64,000 bases of DNA, from assembly GCA_017562135.1 (NCBI GenBank), contig QEYB01000266.1, positions 1,240,001 through 1,304,000 on the forward strand. The letters run 5' to 3'. The notes beneath the pieces were generated by a model. That model saw only the letters and a program-made list of their open reading frames with translations. It did not search any database and was not told the origin of the DNA. Origin of the DNA: Dipylidium caninum. Taxonomy: Eukaryota > Platyhelminthes > Cestoda > Cyclophyllidea > Dipylidiidae. The position numbers and the translations under genes were made by a program. Below, in pieces: positions 44,166-57,500 of this stretch. The number at the start of each line of letters is the position of its first letter. The stretch's first letter is position 1.

Positions 44166-45541
44166 AGGGGAAATTATGCATTCTTGACATTGTTGTAGCC
44201 GTACAACCAGATCTTATCCTTAGTTTTGGACTACCGTCTGCCTATAAAATCAGACACGCTTTCATCCTATCTGGTTGGATTTTACATTTAAAAATCAGAT
44301 ACCGTCAAGCCCCCTGTTTTTAGGTAGAAGGGGAGGAGGGACTGCGCTGGGATAGTCAGATGGTCAAAATACTGGGAGAGTTAGGGGAAGTAGCCAACTG
44401 ACCACTGGCTCAACCTCGATTCAATTTTAGGAGGCAATTAAGAGATATCTGCACCGGGATATTCGATGCGCCGAAGGAGTTACTGATGTCCGACGCTGGC
44501 GATTATGGTGGTGCAGTCGCGGTCCAAGTTTTCTCTTGCCTCTTTTCGCCTTCCTCGTGTACATGTAAAACACCGAAACCTTCAAAAAACCTATGCTTTC
44601 CCCACTGATTGCCCTTTTCTTTTCACCCACAATCCGTGCCTTATTTTACTCAACAAATAGCGGTTGTATACTTACTTGAAATAATTAACTTTGAATGGCA
44701 GTACGCGTTTATAGACCCAAATGAAATGTTAACATTTTTGCATATTTTTGTCTCGATAGAAGTCGCCATCCTAATTATAACGACAGACACAGATATCTTA
44801 GTTCTTGAAGTTAAGCCTTTCGGGTGGTTCTACTCGTCTACAGTGTTCCGGAAGCTTTAGTATTGTGGCAGTGTAATTTACAGTAACAGTACGTGGAATA
44901 CTTGAATTAGATGTAGGAGTGGCTGCAAAATGTTATCCTGTAGGACTGATTGTCAGAAGAGATAAGATTCTTACCGAGCATAAGGCGAAGCGGAATTGTC
45001 ATCTTAATGGAGGAAATGCTTTCTGTTTCATGTTGCACAATCTTAATAGTTTTAAACAATTAGCTTTGTGTTTATTATATGGATATGAATTCGCTAAAAG
45101 CGCAATGGATCTCTGATATTACTTTACAAAGGTCAGTATTATAATCCACTTCATTTGTTTAACTTGTTGGCTGAAAGCGCGGCCACATCGAGCGAATTTG
45201 CCCTGATCCTGCGTTGGTCAGTTAGGTGTCGGGTATGTGCATTGGTCATATGCCTCTGGCCTAAATACACTAGTGTAAATTCATCATTGTTTTAGTGAGG
45301 CTTCTTTTGTAGCTGTGTATCACACGGTATTACTTAACATTACATTCAATGACGGCCTCATTAATAGAGACGCTCATACATTGGAGGGTGTGTTGTACAC
45401 TTGTAGCATTCATGATTACGTTTTTGCATCGAACATTTCAGACTTCCCGTAGTTTTATCGCACTGGTCACATTTATTTAGAACTTTCTCTAACCTCGAAA
45501 ATGTGTTATGTTCTTTAGTTGAATCCTCCAATTTAAATGTA
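43383..45541 (+). other. 3' end of NFAT5-like gene and spacer to cytospin
   Basis: Exon 12 ends with one base of a codon before GTAAGT. The best continuation is an acceptor TTTTTGGCAG at 44028-44037 giving 42 residues (SNVDNPESSSSLDGFY...) and TGA at 44163-44165. Alternatives are reading on without splicing to a stop at 43471, or the acceptor at 44430, which makes an immediate TGA. The rest shows no conserved coding sequence. Confidence 0.35.
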
Positions 45542-45549
45542 CCAGCGCC

Positions 45550-48500
45550 ATGTCTCTGGGTGGTAAGACTGCTCAACGAAACACGATTACGAAGAACGCT
45601 TCCCATATCCCCGACGTAGTGGTTCGTCGTACGCCACGTGTTCAAAAACCTACTCCGGTTTCCTCCAATTCAGACGCTCCCACGTTTCTTCGTCCCCTTT
45701 CCCGTTCCGTTCCTAGGGCTAAGCCCACCCTTTTTAAATCCTCCAGTTGCCATAACATTAAATCCTCTCACTCCAACTCTCAGTCCTCACTAGACTCGTG
45801 TGGTTCTGGTAAGGGTACTAAGCCAAAAAGGAATCCATGTCGCAAACCTACTTCGACTGTCGCCCTTCCTGCCGCCGTTCTTCGTGAGTCGAATTCCTCC
45901 ACCTCCAGTTGTTCGAATACAGTTAATGGCGACCGCATCTGTGTTAACTCCGATCTCCTGTCTCGGGTAGAAAAAGAAAAAAAACAGTATGAGGCGCGTA
46001 TATCTGAACTCACTCAACTGACAGAGTCTCGCAAGATAGAAATTGAAAGACTTTCCTTCGAGGTGCGAAACTTGAAAGAGGCGAAGGAGCGCGTTGAAGC
46101 TTTAGTTCAGCGACAGGGATCCCATAGTCTCAAACGGAAAATCGCAGATCTTGATCCTGACGAAGGCCCCTCGTGTCCTTCATGCTTGCGTCCACTTCCA
46201 GAACCTTCCTCTTCTACACCGACTACATCCTCTGATCAACAGAGCTTGGCATCTGGGATGTCGAGTTTTTTTGTGGAGGAAAACGTCAAACCTCCGTCAG
46301 TTAAAAACCTGGAGAATCGAATTCACGAAATGGAAGAGGCAAACTACACGACAACTGAAGAATTGCAAGCGACTATGGGTGAACTGTGCGAGATGCAGCG
46401 AATACTAGATGAGACACAAGAGGAAAACCGTAACCTTGCCTTCGAGAGAGCCATCCTTCTTGAATCGCTGTGCACTCAGACTGCTAAATTGGAGCATTGT
46501 CGTTTGCAAATCGAACAGCTGAAACATCTTCTGGTGACAAATCCTCCAGCGAATGATCGTGATTCGAGGGAAGCGCATTATGTGGAACTTTACACTTCAG
46601 TTGAGGAGGAAAAGCAGATCGTCTTGGCACAAAACAATGATTTGGCACAACGTTGTGAGTCGTTGGATGCCGAGTGTCGTCAGCTTAGTGAGAAGGTAGA
46701 CTCTTTGACTGAGGAGACCGAGAGGCTGAAGGCTGTTGCCACGATGGCTGCTACTGCAAACGGTGACGAATTGACAACAGTAACGATGAAGACAAATTCT
46801 TTCGAAGAGGCGGAGGTAGAGCTTTCGACCCAAATGGAAATGTTGATGCGGCAAGTAGCAGTTTGGAAGCAGAAGTTTGAGATGGAGGTAAAGGAGCACG
46901 AACGCGAAGTCACTGAGTTAAGGCTACATGAGAGGCATCTTCTAAAGACGGTACAAGTTGCGGATGGAATTAGAATGGAGTCAGAGGCGGAGGTAGCTAG
47001 GATTGCCATTGAAACGCATGAACTTCGAGATCAGGTGAGTACCTTGACGACGCTATCTACTTTAGTTGTCACTAACTTTCGCATTTAGAGCTACTATGAG
47101 CCTCGTAACGATTTCTTCATTTTCTCTAGATTGATTTATTCATTCTTGTTCTGGAGTTGTCATAGCTCACGTGGCCTTGGAGTCAAGCGTTTTTATTTTA
47201 AAAAATTTGACTTTAATGTCATTTGCTTACCTCGAATTGGTATCATTCGCTTTCACCTTAGGATCGGAGCATGGATGTCGGAATAAGTCTTTTTGCCTTG
47301 GTGCTTAGAGATGGATCACTCACGCACCCCGAACATACACTTTCAGGTTGCTTTTCTTGAATATTGCCCAAGTGGGAGAGACGGCCATATTTATTTTTCA
47401 AGTGCTCTCGCATTTCCCAGAACAAAATTTTGAAAACTGAAAATTAGAGACCTTTAGTTTAGAATGGGTCTTTTTTCTCGCCTATTTCAGTATTTTAGCA
47501 AATGTGAAATATTTTTTCAAGTTCTTATTGAACTTTACACCGTTGGACATGGCTTTCATTGCATAGCATACTATTGATGATTTTGGTAGTTAGTGGGCTA
47601 GTTACGTCCTCGCACTCATTTTCACGTAAATACGTACAGTGCGCTGTTAAGGGTCGTACTTTACAGATTGACTGCGTTCATTTGTTATTTTCACCTTACA
47701 CACGTCGAGTGTGAAAGTGAATTGTTGGGCACGCGCACATTTAACAAAATGCACTTCGCTAAAATTCTTTGCTTTCCTATTCATTCTAGCCGAAGACTTT
47801 ATTGAAATAGCTGACAACCAAGCCCTAGGCAGTATGAATGTTGGCGAGTATTAGACATTTAGACCTTAAGGTCTGACTTTTAATGGCTCAATATTTCTCT
47901 TCTTAGGATGGCTGAAAGTAAAGTTCTTTTTACTTCTGTGAATAGACTTCATTCACATTGATTTCATGTTATCTACTAACGTATACGCCTAAGCCTTAAC
48001 CATCTTCCTCACCGTAAATTTGACATCATACCTCACTGATTTTTCAAGTCTCATTTAGTTAATGACGATGGTGTTGATTTCCCTTGTATTACCTCATTAA
48101 ATCAGCTTATGCTATTATCTTTTCTCTGGATAGCTTTCATTCAAATGTATTGGGCCTTCCTATGTCGTCTTTATTTAGATTAGTTTGGTTTGTGTTGGGA
48201 TGTGTCGTGGCCGGAACGAATCTATTTGCGTCGATTGTGCAAACAACTGGATTTTGTGTAATGATCATGTAATTGTGTCGCTTTTTTCCCGCCGACCTGT
48301 TATTATTAGTCGTTTGTCCGTTCTCTCGCGAATCGCCTGCTCTTACATGCAAATGGGATTGCCGTACATGCACTTTATGCTAATACTGTACCCCTGCGCG
48401 TGCCCTTCCTGCCTTGTCATGAGCTTTCGGCTCTAAACCCTTATTCAATCCCGCCTAATCAAACTGTCGTGACCCCAATGACTAGCGTGGATTTTACACA

Positions 48501-51500
48501 ATTCATGTCTGTTTTTTATTTAACCTCTTTAAATTCGTTGTCTTATTTTGACTTGATCGTTCTTTTACGCTGCCTTGTTTTGGTACTTTTTTATGCGATT
48601 GATACTTTCCCTCTACGCCTAGATTTTCTACCTTTCCTTTAGATTTCTCTTCCCTAAGTTACTGCTGCCCCAACTCTTTTCAGAAGAATACTGGTTTTAG
48701 AGCTCACCTTCGAAAAGTCATTTCTACTTTTATAATTTCTCGTGGGTCTTCATTGCTAAGTGGTGTTTTCACGGGTCTCCTGTGGGCCTCTTCTATCTTT
48801 ATTTCTTAGTTATTCTTCCTTAAAGGTTTCCCACACCTAAAAAACCCATAAGCTATTTTTGTATTTCATAAGGCACTGTCTTTTGTGCTGCTTCATGAGT
48901 TACTTTTAAAATTACAGAATACGTCCCCATCATGTTTGTTTTTAGTCCGCAACTTCACTGCAACCGAAAGCACTGATTGCCTTTTATTTTTCCATCAATT
49001 TCTGGTTAAATTACGGTCGTGTGAACATCCTTCGTAATCCTTACCTTGGTTTTTTTCAGCACGTTTTATAAAAGTGAGGCAAGTTCTCTTTATACTGTCA
49101 CTTTTTAGAGATTGGTCAGTGGTAGCCGAGACCTGCCTCCATCCGTGTCAAATCGGGAAACTTGGTGGTTGCTGACTGCTACACCTTTTTCCTCCTGAAC
49201 TTCAAGTCAGGGTTTTAAAGCAAACATGGCACCACTGTGTCATTCCACGACATTTAAGTTCGTCATGACGTGGTGCTTGTAATTCCTAGTCTTCAGTTAC
49301 AAGCACTTTGTTCTAGCTGAACACGTATTTTCTTGACGCTAGATTGTAAAAACATGAAATAATGTTACCTAGGTCGTAAACTCATCCGTTTAGTCATAGT
49401 TTTATCATTAGAGCTACCAATAAATGTCTTGAATTTTTGGGTTTTCTGCGACTCGCAAAACTATTTTCGGGCTTGTTGTCATTCGGCCGCTATAATTTCC
49501 GCAAAGGTGCTATTTTGTGACTTTTAAGAATCACCTACTTCAACAAATCACTTTTGCTTAAATTTTTGTCATGCTACGCAAATTAATTCTCTTCTCCGGA
49601 AATAGGAGTGTTATTTCCAGTGCGTATGCCACAAATGTGCAATATAATGGTGTATTGCCCTGACTGTCAAAAATTATACACACTACCGTTTGTTCTAACA
49701 CCAAAAGTTGACAATTCCAACGCGTTTTCGGCGTAGTGAATATGTTTCTCGACTATGCTTTTTAAACTGGTTGTATTTGACTTGAAAACTTTCTAAACTG
49801 TTTACAAGTGGTTGCCATTTTTAGATAGAAATTTTGTAATCTTCTCTAAACCATTTTGACTTACTTTTATAATTCATGGGAAGGAAAAGAACCACCTGTT
49901 TTCACAAAATGGCGTTCTACCACCCCTTCATTCCTATTCTTAATTGTTTTGTAAGATTGATGATGTCTAACGTGTGGCTACTGTTCAATGCGTGCAAGTT
50001 GGGGAAATGGCGTTAATAAAATGAACCTCTTCCTTGTGTATTAACTTTTAATAGCATTCTCTCACAAACCCGACTGTATCTTCTGTTCCCAGTAACTACT
50101 ACCCGTTCCGAGGAAATGCTAAGCACTATGGCTTTCGGATTTCTTTTTCAGTGATTTAACTACAATTTCCTTCGACAGTTTTTTTTTCTTAAATCTGCCC
50201 TGCAGAGATGGAAGACACGTCAAAAGAAGCTGACTTTTAGCTTTCTTGCCTTATTTTTTCCTCCTTTCCCTCTCTCACCCTTGGTAATTACTAATTCGCG
50301 ATTGCTCCAGTTTATTGCGTTTACACACATTACTGTCCCCAAGATGTATTTGTTGTACGAGACATCACCCTGTCCCAGGTAGGTAGACAGGAAAGCATAA
50401 GGTGGCGGTGGTAACAGTAGTGATGGTAGTGGACTTTCGCACGTTCTCGTATGTGCTCGTAGCGGGTAGGTTTTTTTGAGGACACGCGCGCATGAGGAAA
50501 CGACCAGGACAGGGCAAGACGTAGAAGATGAAGTGGTAAATGTCACGGCAGTGATTTGGACGTTGGGTGGGTCGGTCACCTGGTCGTCTACATGTGCTAG
50601 TACTGATGGCAGGTCACCTTGCTACACGGACTAATAACCAACAGAGGAGTCACCAATTTATAACATGACACAACAGACCCGCTCCGGTGGAGGTCTGGAT
50701 TAGTTAAACCATTCCTATTTTGTTTTCTTTTGTGAATAATCGTCATTGCTTTAAGTACGTCATCTAATTCGCTCCATCCGACTTAATTCGCGGCTGACCG
50801 TGGCCATTAAGTCGCTAGTGAGCCTGTAGAATTTGACATCGGGTAGACTTAGCACCGGATACCAGCCAAATTCGTAGAGGTTATGGGTGGCGCACCACTC
50901 CCTCCAAGATTACTACATGCAGAAGTTAGCTCTTACTGGGTAGAGCCCTCAGTCCCATTACAGTTTTTTTAAATTGTTCTTTTAAAAAATTTGCAATTTC
51001 TTCAATTATGCTGTAGTCCCGTTCCTCTCGCATTTTCATCTCTTTCTGCGCTGGACATTCTTACCATTTTCCTTCTGTCAGTTAAATACATAAGTGAACA
51101 TGGCTTCCTGTTTCGTTTATTTAAATGCATACAAGTTGACGCGTTTTGCCTTATTTCATTCCTGCTTCGTATGGGCAGTTGCCAAGCTGATATACGTCGA
51201 AGGTGAATGTCATTCATTTCAGTCATCAGAATTATCTTTCGGTGACCAAGTCAATAGCGATAAAAAGGACACAAAGTGGGACGTCTTCCTTTTTGGTTCT
51301 TAATGCCTATTTGATTGATGCGTATATAAAATAATTTGTTTTCTCCTTCATTTCCGCTTTACTTCATTTTAAACTGCTATTTAAAGAGGCTGTAGATTTT
51401 GACCTGCGAATGTCTTAGGTTCCCTCAGGGTTGTTGGCTTTTGATAAAGGCAGGAAATGTGTCCGTTGCCCTAGGGACAAGTTATATTTTGTGACAAATT

Positions 51501-54500
51501 ATCTAGTGATTAAATTGGAGCATTTTTCACGGGAACTAGAAAGACAAACTAAAGTCCGATTTCGCCTTTAAAGAGGTAGACTTACTTTCTTTCCAATGAA
51601 ATTACAAATTGGTACCTTCTGTGTAGACAGACTTTGTTCTGATGGACAAATTTAATTTTTCTCATTCGGTAGATAGGAAATCAACTTCCTCATCCCGCTC
51701 TGTGCAGTTACTGTTACATGCGGAGTAAGACAGGCCTAAGGCCCGAGTTAGTTTTCATCGCAAAAGAGGCTAATAGGCTTGGTTCCTATAATTTCCCCTC
51801 TTTTTCTTCCGTGAAAGAATCTCTTGCAGTGTTTTTAGATTTCTTCTTGACAACTTTCAAATGCGATTCCGTTAATTATTCCTTTTCGCCGTTGGTGTCC
51901 TTTATGTAAGCAGGCACAGCAGCCCTGATTACAGAGACCATTAGAGCTAAGTTCTCTTGCTGCGTTTCCTTTTCCGTTCTTCTGATTGTGGGTGCATGGG
52001 CAGCATATGGCTTTCGGTAACCACCGACCGCAGCAAATAGTGCGTTGCTGATGACATAGGGTACTTCCGAGTCTGGAATGACAGTGACATCTCTCTTATT
52101 CTCTACTAAATAGCAGTCTCATTTGGACTTGACTGAATGTCAAAGGATGTATGTAAGTATCAAGAATTAGGGCTGACTTCTTAGAGTGACTGAGATGCGA
52201 TGACTAACTACAGGCACCTATCTCAAAAGTTATGCACAACCTGCACACGGTAGCGTCCGAGTAGCCTTGTTTTATCTAACTCTGCATAATCTTGCAGTCA
52301 CATGTGTGGTTTTGCGTGTGTTTTTCTCCGCTCCGATGCGTTTATTCGACTCGATAATGTCTTTGTGATATTAAGATTACTTAATCTTCTTCGGTTATCC
52401 GTTTCATTCTGTGTTTATGTCATATGTGACCTACATTTCGCGCCTGTGACGCTCCCACAGGTGAAGAGTTTATCCGCGGACCTGGAAAATGCAATTCGCG
52501 AGTGTTCGGATCTCCGTGACAAACTCTCAAAGACGTCTGTAGGCGAAGAATCTGCCTCTGAATCAAGTGAAATGCCTCGGTTGCCAGCTCCACCGCCGCG
52601 AGTTGAGACGAAAACTGTGGCCACAATGACTTCGCCAACGGAAACGTCCTTTATCTCTAAGTCCGCTGTTCACACCACTACAGGAGCCATCACCACCACT
52701 GCACCCAACTCGTCGACATTCCAACATCTGCACCGTACAACTTATATGCAGAAATTAGGTCTTAACCCCTCTGCCACAGTCTCACCCGGTGGGCCTGGAG
52801 GCGTTAGTGGAGGTGGAACCGGTGGTGGTGGAGTTAGTGGCATTAGACGCACTGGATCCACAGTCCAGAGCCTTATCCAAACCATTGAGAATCAGGTTAG
52901 TGTATTTTTGTACAAAATTTTTTTTTCTCGGACAATGATTACATTATATATGCATTCAATGCTTAAGTCACGCCAATTGATCCTGCGCTTAGTTGTCCTA
53001 TTAGTTGTATTTGAGAACTCCTCCTTCACGCCGTACTGCATCGTAAAGCGGTGATTCTTGGGTTTGCTTTTTAGTAGTAATAAGTTTTTTTGACAAATAA
53101 CACATCGCTGTCCTGATTATTTATTTATTACCCTGCGCCAGGCAATATTGGTGTGAAAAACTGAAAGATTATTTCCCCTTCAATGTGTAAAATGACTTAC
53201 TTATCAACAGTCTTTAACTTATTAAAAGTATCACAGACGGTGACTGAGCATTATTTTGAGGTAGATTTGTTGTCTTTGCCAAAACTCCTCAAACCCACTT
53301 AGGAAGTTTATTTTTAATTTTAAAATTGTTCGGCAGCATACTGCCAACGCGCCTCAGACCTCTGTTCTGTGTGCACACTCCTTGATGCAGCGCTTTTTCT
53401 CCCTTGGCTATTAGCCTTACCGCCCGTTCGTTACAGTATTAAGAACGAAAGGTTAATCCCTCATCCTAAAATACATATTATCTCAAAAGTGCTGCCAGTT
53501 GACGTGGTCAAGCCTCCGATCGCATAGACGACATTCGTTAATCCAACGGTAAAATTCTCGCTACCCCCTGTTCCCGTGCCGATGACAGTAAAATTGCAAT
53601 AATAGTCATAACAACCAATTCTTTTCAACCAATATCTTATTTTTTGAGGTTTTATCTAACATCCTACTTTTTTGTTTCATTGTTCCAGCGCCTTCCTCAT
53701 TTTTTGCCCAGCTTTTCGCTCGAATAGAACGCCTTAGTGCATCTCGAGGGGGGCTTCGGACCGGCTCTCTTTTACTTAAATCTATTGGCGGTGCTTCCTT
53801 AATGGCCGTATTTTACTATTTTGGCCCTCCCGAAATCTTGGTAGTTCTCTTTAAGTTATGGATAGAAGCCAAAATTCCCCGCACTTGGACCAATGTTAAT
53901 TTTCATCTAGTTAAAGTATTATGCTACGTTTCCTCAATTCGTTATTTTAAAGTGTATTTCGAGGTATCCTCCTTCCAGAGCCTACTTTCTTCGCTATCGC
54001 CGATTGTACCAGTGTATAAACTTACCTTATTAATTTCAAATGCTGAATTGTCAAAGACGATCGGACTGATTCTCGCTTATTTAATTCTACCCATTATCAC
54101 TCTCTCTCTCTCTCGGTTTGAAGGTTAAAGCTGTCCAACACCAGCAGAAGGTATCGACAGTGCGTCCATCAGCCACTGCTGCAAAGACTAATCTTGGAGG
54201 TGGCATCGTCGGTGGCACTACCGAACGTAGTAGCGACCGTGATGGATGCAACGATCTGCCCACACGCCGACTGCATTCGGCTGGCAACAGTCCCAACTCA
54301 ACCCCTGTGCGCTCTGCGCCTCGGCATTCACTGTTGGACGAACCACTGGCCTGTGATTCGGCTCCCGGTGGCCCCCCACCGCCCACGTCCCCCACCCTCG
54401 CATCAGCTACGTCCTCGCAGCCTTCGCCTTCCATCCAGACAACCCCAGCCTCATTACTGAGGCATGTTGTGAAGTCATTTCCATTCCATTCTGATTGTCA

Positions 54501-57500
54501 ATTAGCCTACGAAAAGTTGGTTTTATTTCATTTTATTGTGTTCGACTTTAACTTCATCAAAAATTTGAGGAGGGTTGATAAAAAGCGACTTATGGATTAG
54601 AAGTTATGATAGGGTGATAAGATTTTGAATTTTTTTCCTTAAACCTTGTGTCTACAGTCATTCTGAGATTCTAAACGACCGTTGAACTTGAAAATGTTAA
54701 TTGAATAACATGAATGATTTGCTTTTGATTAACTGTGCTCATATAATCTGTTCTTTCTACGAAAACTTGCAAACATGAAGACTAAATTAATTGCTTTACG
54801 CCGTCCCCATTTTCACCACCTTAGCCTTCAAGTAAAAGTCGAAAATCTGACAATAACAAAGAACATCGTTGGCAATTGTTACTAGCGTTGGTAACCATGG
54901 CTGTGGCAACGGCATCAGTCCTTTGTCTGCTCTCCTTCCCCCATCATCAGTTCAACTGCTCACCTGAAAGTGGGCAAACAGTTTTCAGGTGAACTGGAGA
55001 GTGCAACCTCCTTACTTCCCCACTTTAACATGACCATTCAGTTTCTGCATATCGCCACCTGCTTATGCTTGCAGCACGGGATTGTGGGAAATAGCTTATC
55101 CACTTTTTGGGAGAACCTCAATCATACCAGCATATCTGGACTTGCTAAGTCGGCAGTAGGATAACATGGACTTGAAGTTAGGGGCAAAATTAGACTCTCG
55201 TTGTCTGCATCCGCTGTGCCCTGCCTCCATGGGTTTCGGATCTGGCGCAGAATCCAACTTCACAGGGTTGTCATCATAAACTTTCTCCCCATCACTTGTG
55301 AGACCACATTAATGTTCTTTGTGGCCTTAGTGGTGCTTTTGGTGAAACCGTCTATTTGGTGGATTTTTTTCCTCAAACCATTCACTCCTTCAATTTGGTT
55401 GCTTGTGCCGGCCATGTATTGCTTTCATTTAGACATGTAAATGTTTTCTCCCTAATTTCTTTGCCTGAATTGTCATTTTGGCGAGTTGAGCTACTTGAAG
55501 CCCCGACCAACAGCATTCTTTTATCATTGCCTTCACTGCTGTTGATTTGATGAATTACCTACTTCTTCAAATTCAACATGAATTTACACGGTTTGATAGA
55601 ATTCTGTCGCCCCACCTGACTGCGCCTTCGGAACACGGTGGAGAGAAGTTATACATGGGCTATTAGCTTCCCTTGCTGACAGCACGATTCGGTGACGCAC
55701 ACACGTTGTACCCGCCCATCTCGGTTGTTTTCTTGGTTACCTATCCCGCAGAAGCAGGGACACCGGTAACATCCAATTGGGATGTGTACCCTCGGGGTGA
55801 ATCACCCTGCGCATCCAAATATACGGGGATGATGTCGTTGCGTCCACCGAGACACCATATCTGGACCCCCTCTTATTCCCTTCCACTTCCTATATTTAGG
55901 TGAATGTTATTGTGTAATCACTTAGTGCGCTGCATTTGTTTTTTTTTCCGTTGGGGATCTAATTTCCCCCCTTTCTCGAGCAGTTCAATTCTAGATTTAC
56001 AATTTTCAACCCAACCGAAAATCTGTTCGATGTGAATTCTGTTTGGGTGTGCATGCTTCTCCTCTAACCCTCCCCCACCCTCGTCAAAGAACATTTTAAT
56101 GCGATTGAGGCGCTCTTCACTTGATATTTCGAATAGTCCCCAACCCGCATTGTGTACCAAGTGGGCTGATAGAGAATTTTATAATGCTTTTCTATACGCG
56201 AGTGTGTCTCTTTCATAGGCTATCTGTCGCTAATATTTGCTTAATCACCCCCCATTTAATCGTATTCATTGTAAGATGTTGACTTAGTTGTAACCTAATC
56301 ATCACCGCCACACTGCTCTTTCAGTGTGCATTTAGTTACGTTTACGTACGCCATTTCTTGGAGGCTCTTGGCGCCAAGTGCTTTTAGGCTTTATGTATTC
56401 TTGCCTCGGTTGTAATTCTGAAATGTGCGGCCCTCCGTTGCTACTCAAACAAACGGAACTCTGGACGTACGCACTGTTCAAATAGTAGTCTTATTTCGAA
56501 ATATATTTATCCTCCTGGATAATTAGTGGAGTCCCAATGATGTGATTATCGTTCAAATAGCCTATCAGCAATTATTTTATATTTACCCATTAGGTCGAAG
56601 CCACTTTTCAATGCTTCCCTTGGTGATACTTCGCCAGCAAAAGATTCCTTCCTCCTCAAGTACCCTAACACTTCTTCCACGGCATCCACCGTCCCCTCCA
56701 CCACCATCCCCACATCCACCTCGGCCCCCACAACTTCGCGACTGAAGCGCCACCTCACCGCCCCCACCACTTCTCCCTCCGCTGTTGCTGCCAAAGTGAG
56801 TGCGGCCGGAACCATCTCGGAAGCTGTCTCCACCGTCCTATCCGCTGCAGCCGGTGACTCGGTCCCCCCTTCTGCTACCTCCACCGACTCCACCACCGCC
56901 TCTGTCAATATCCCGACGAATTCGAAGTCCTCTGCGTCGACAACAGTCGTTGCGGACGCGACGGTGGATCCGCTGCAGCAATTGGCGAAACGCACGAATA
57001 CGGGATCGAAGCGCAACGCTCTGTTGCGATGGTGTCAGGCTCGAGTGACCGGTTATTGCGGTGTCGAGGTGACCAACTTCTCCTCTTCCTGGAACGACGG
57101 CTTGGCACTTTGCGCCCTCCTTCACACGTTTCTCCCACAGCGTATTTCTCTAAACTGGGAACGGGTTCTCAATGACATGGATAAACAACGTCGGTTCGAG
57201 GTGCGTTGGACTGTTTCTCCTCATTAACCACCCAATCCTCTAGGTCGCAGTGAAGCGCATCCATGTGGGGGGGTAGTATTTTTGAAATGTGACGAGATTA
57301 GAGGACGGGGCGTTAGGTAGAATTTTATAACACCGTACTCATAGCTGAAATTCTGGAAAATGAGTAAAGGGCGGATAGAATGCTTAAAAGGAATTGCTCT
57401 TGAATGCATGTCACCTTCACAATTTATTTTCCTTCGGTGGTGTTGACGCTGTTTTCGTATCTGAATGCAACGTTTCCCAATGTTCGTCTGTATCCTGGAT

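Noticed and set aside
45780..47009. Minus-strand and shifted frames over cytospin exon 1
   Set aside because: Shadows of the coiled-coil coding frame; the plus-strand frame matches the cytospin family.
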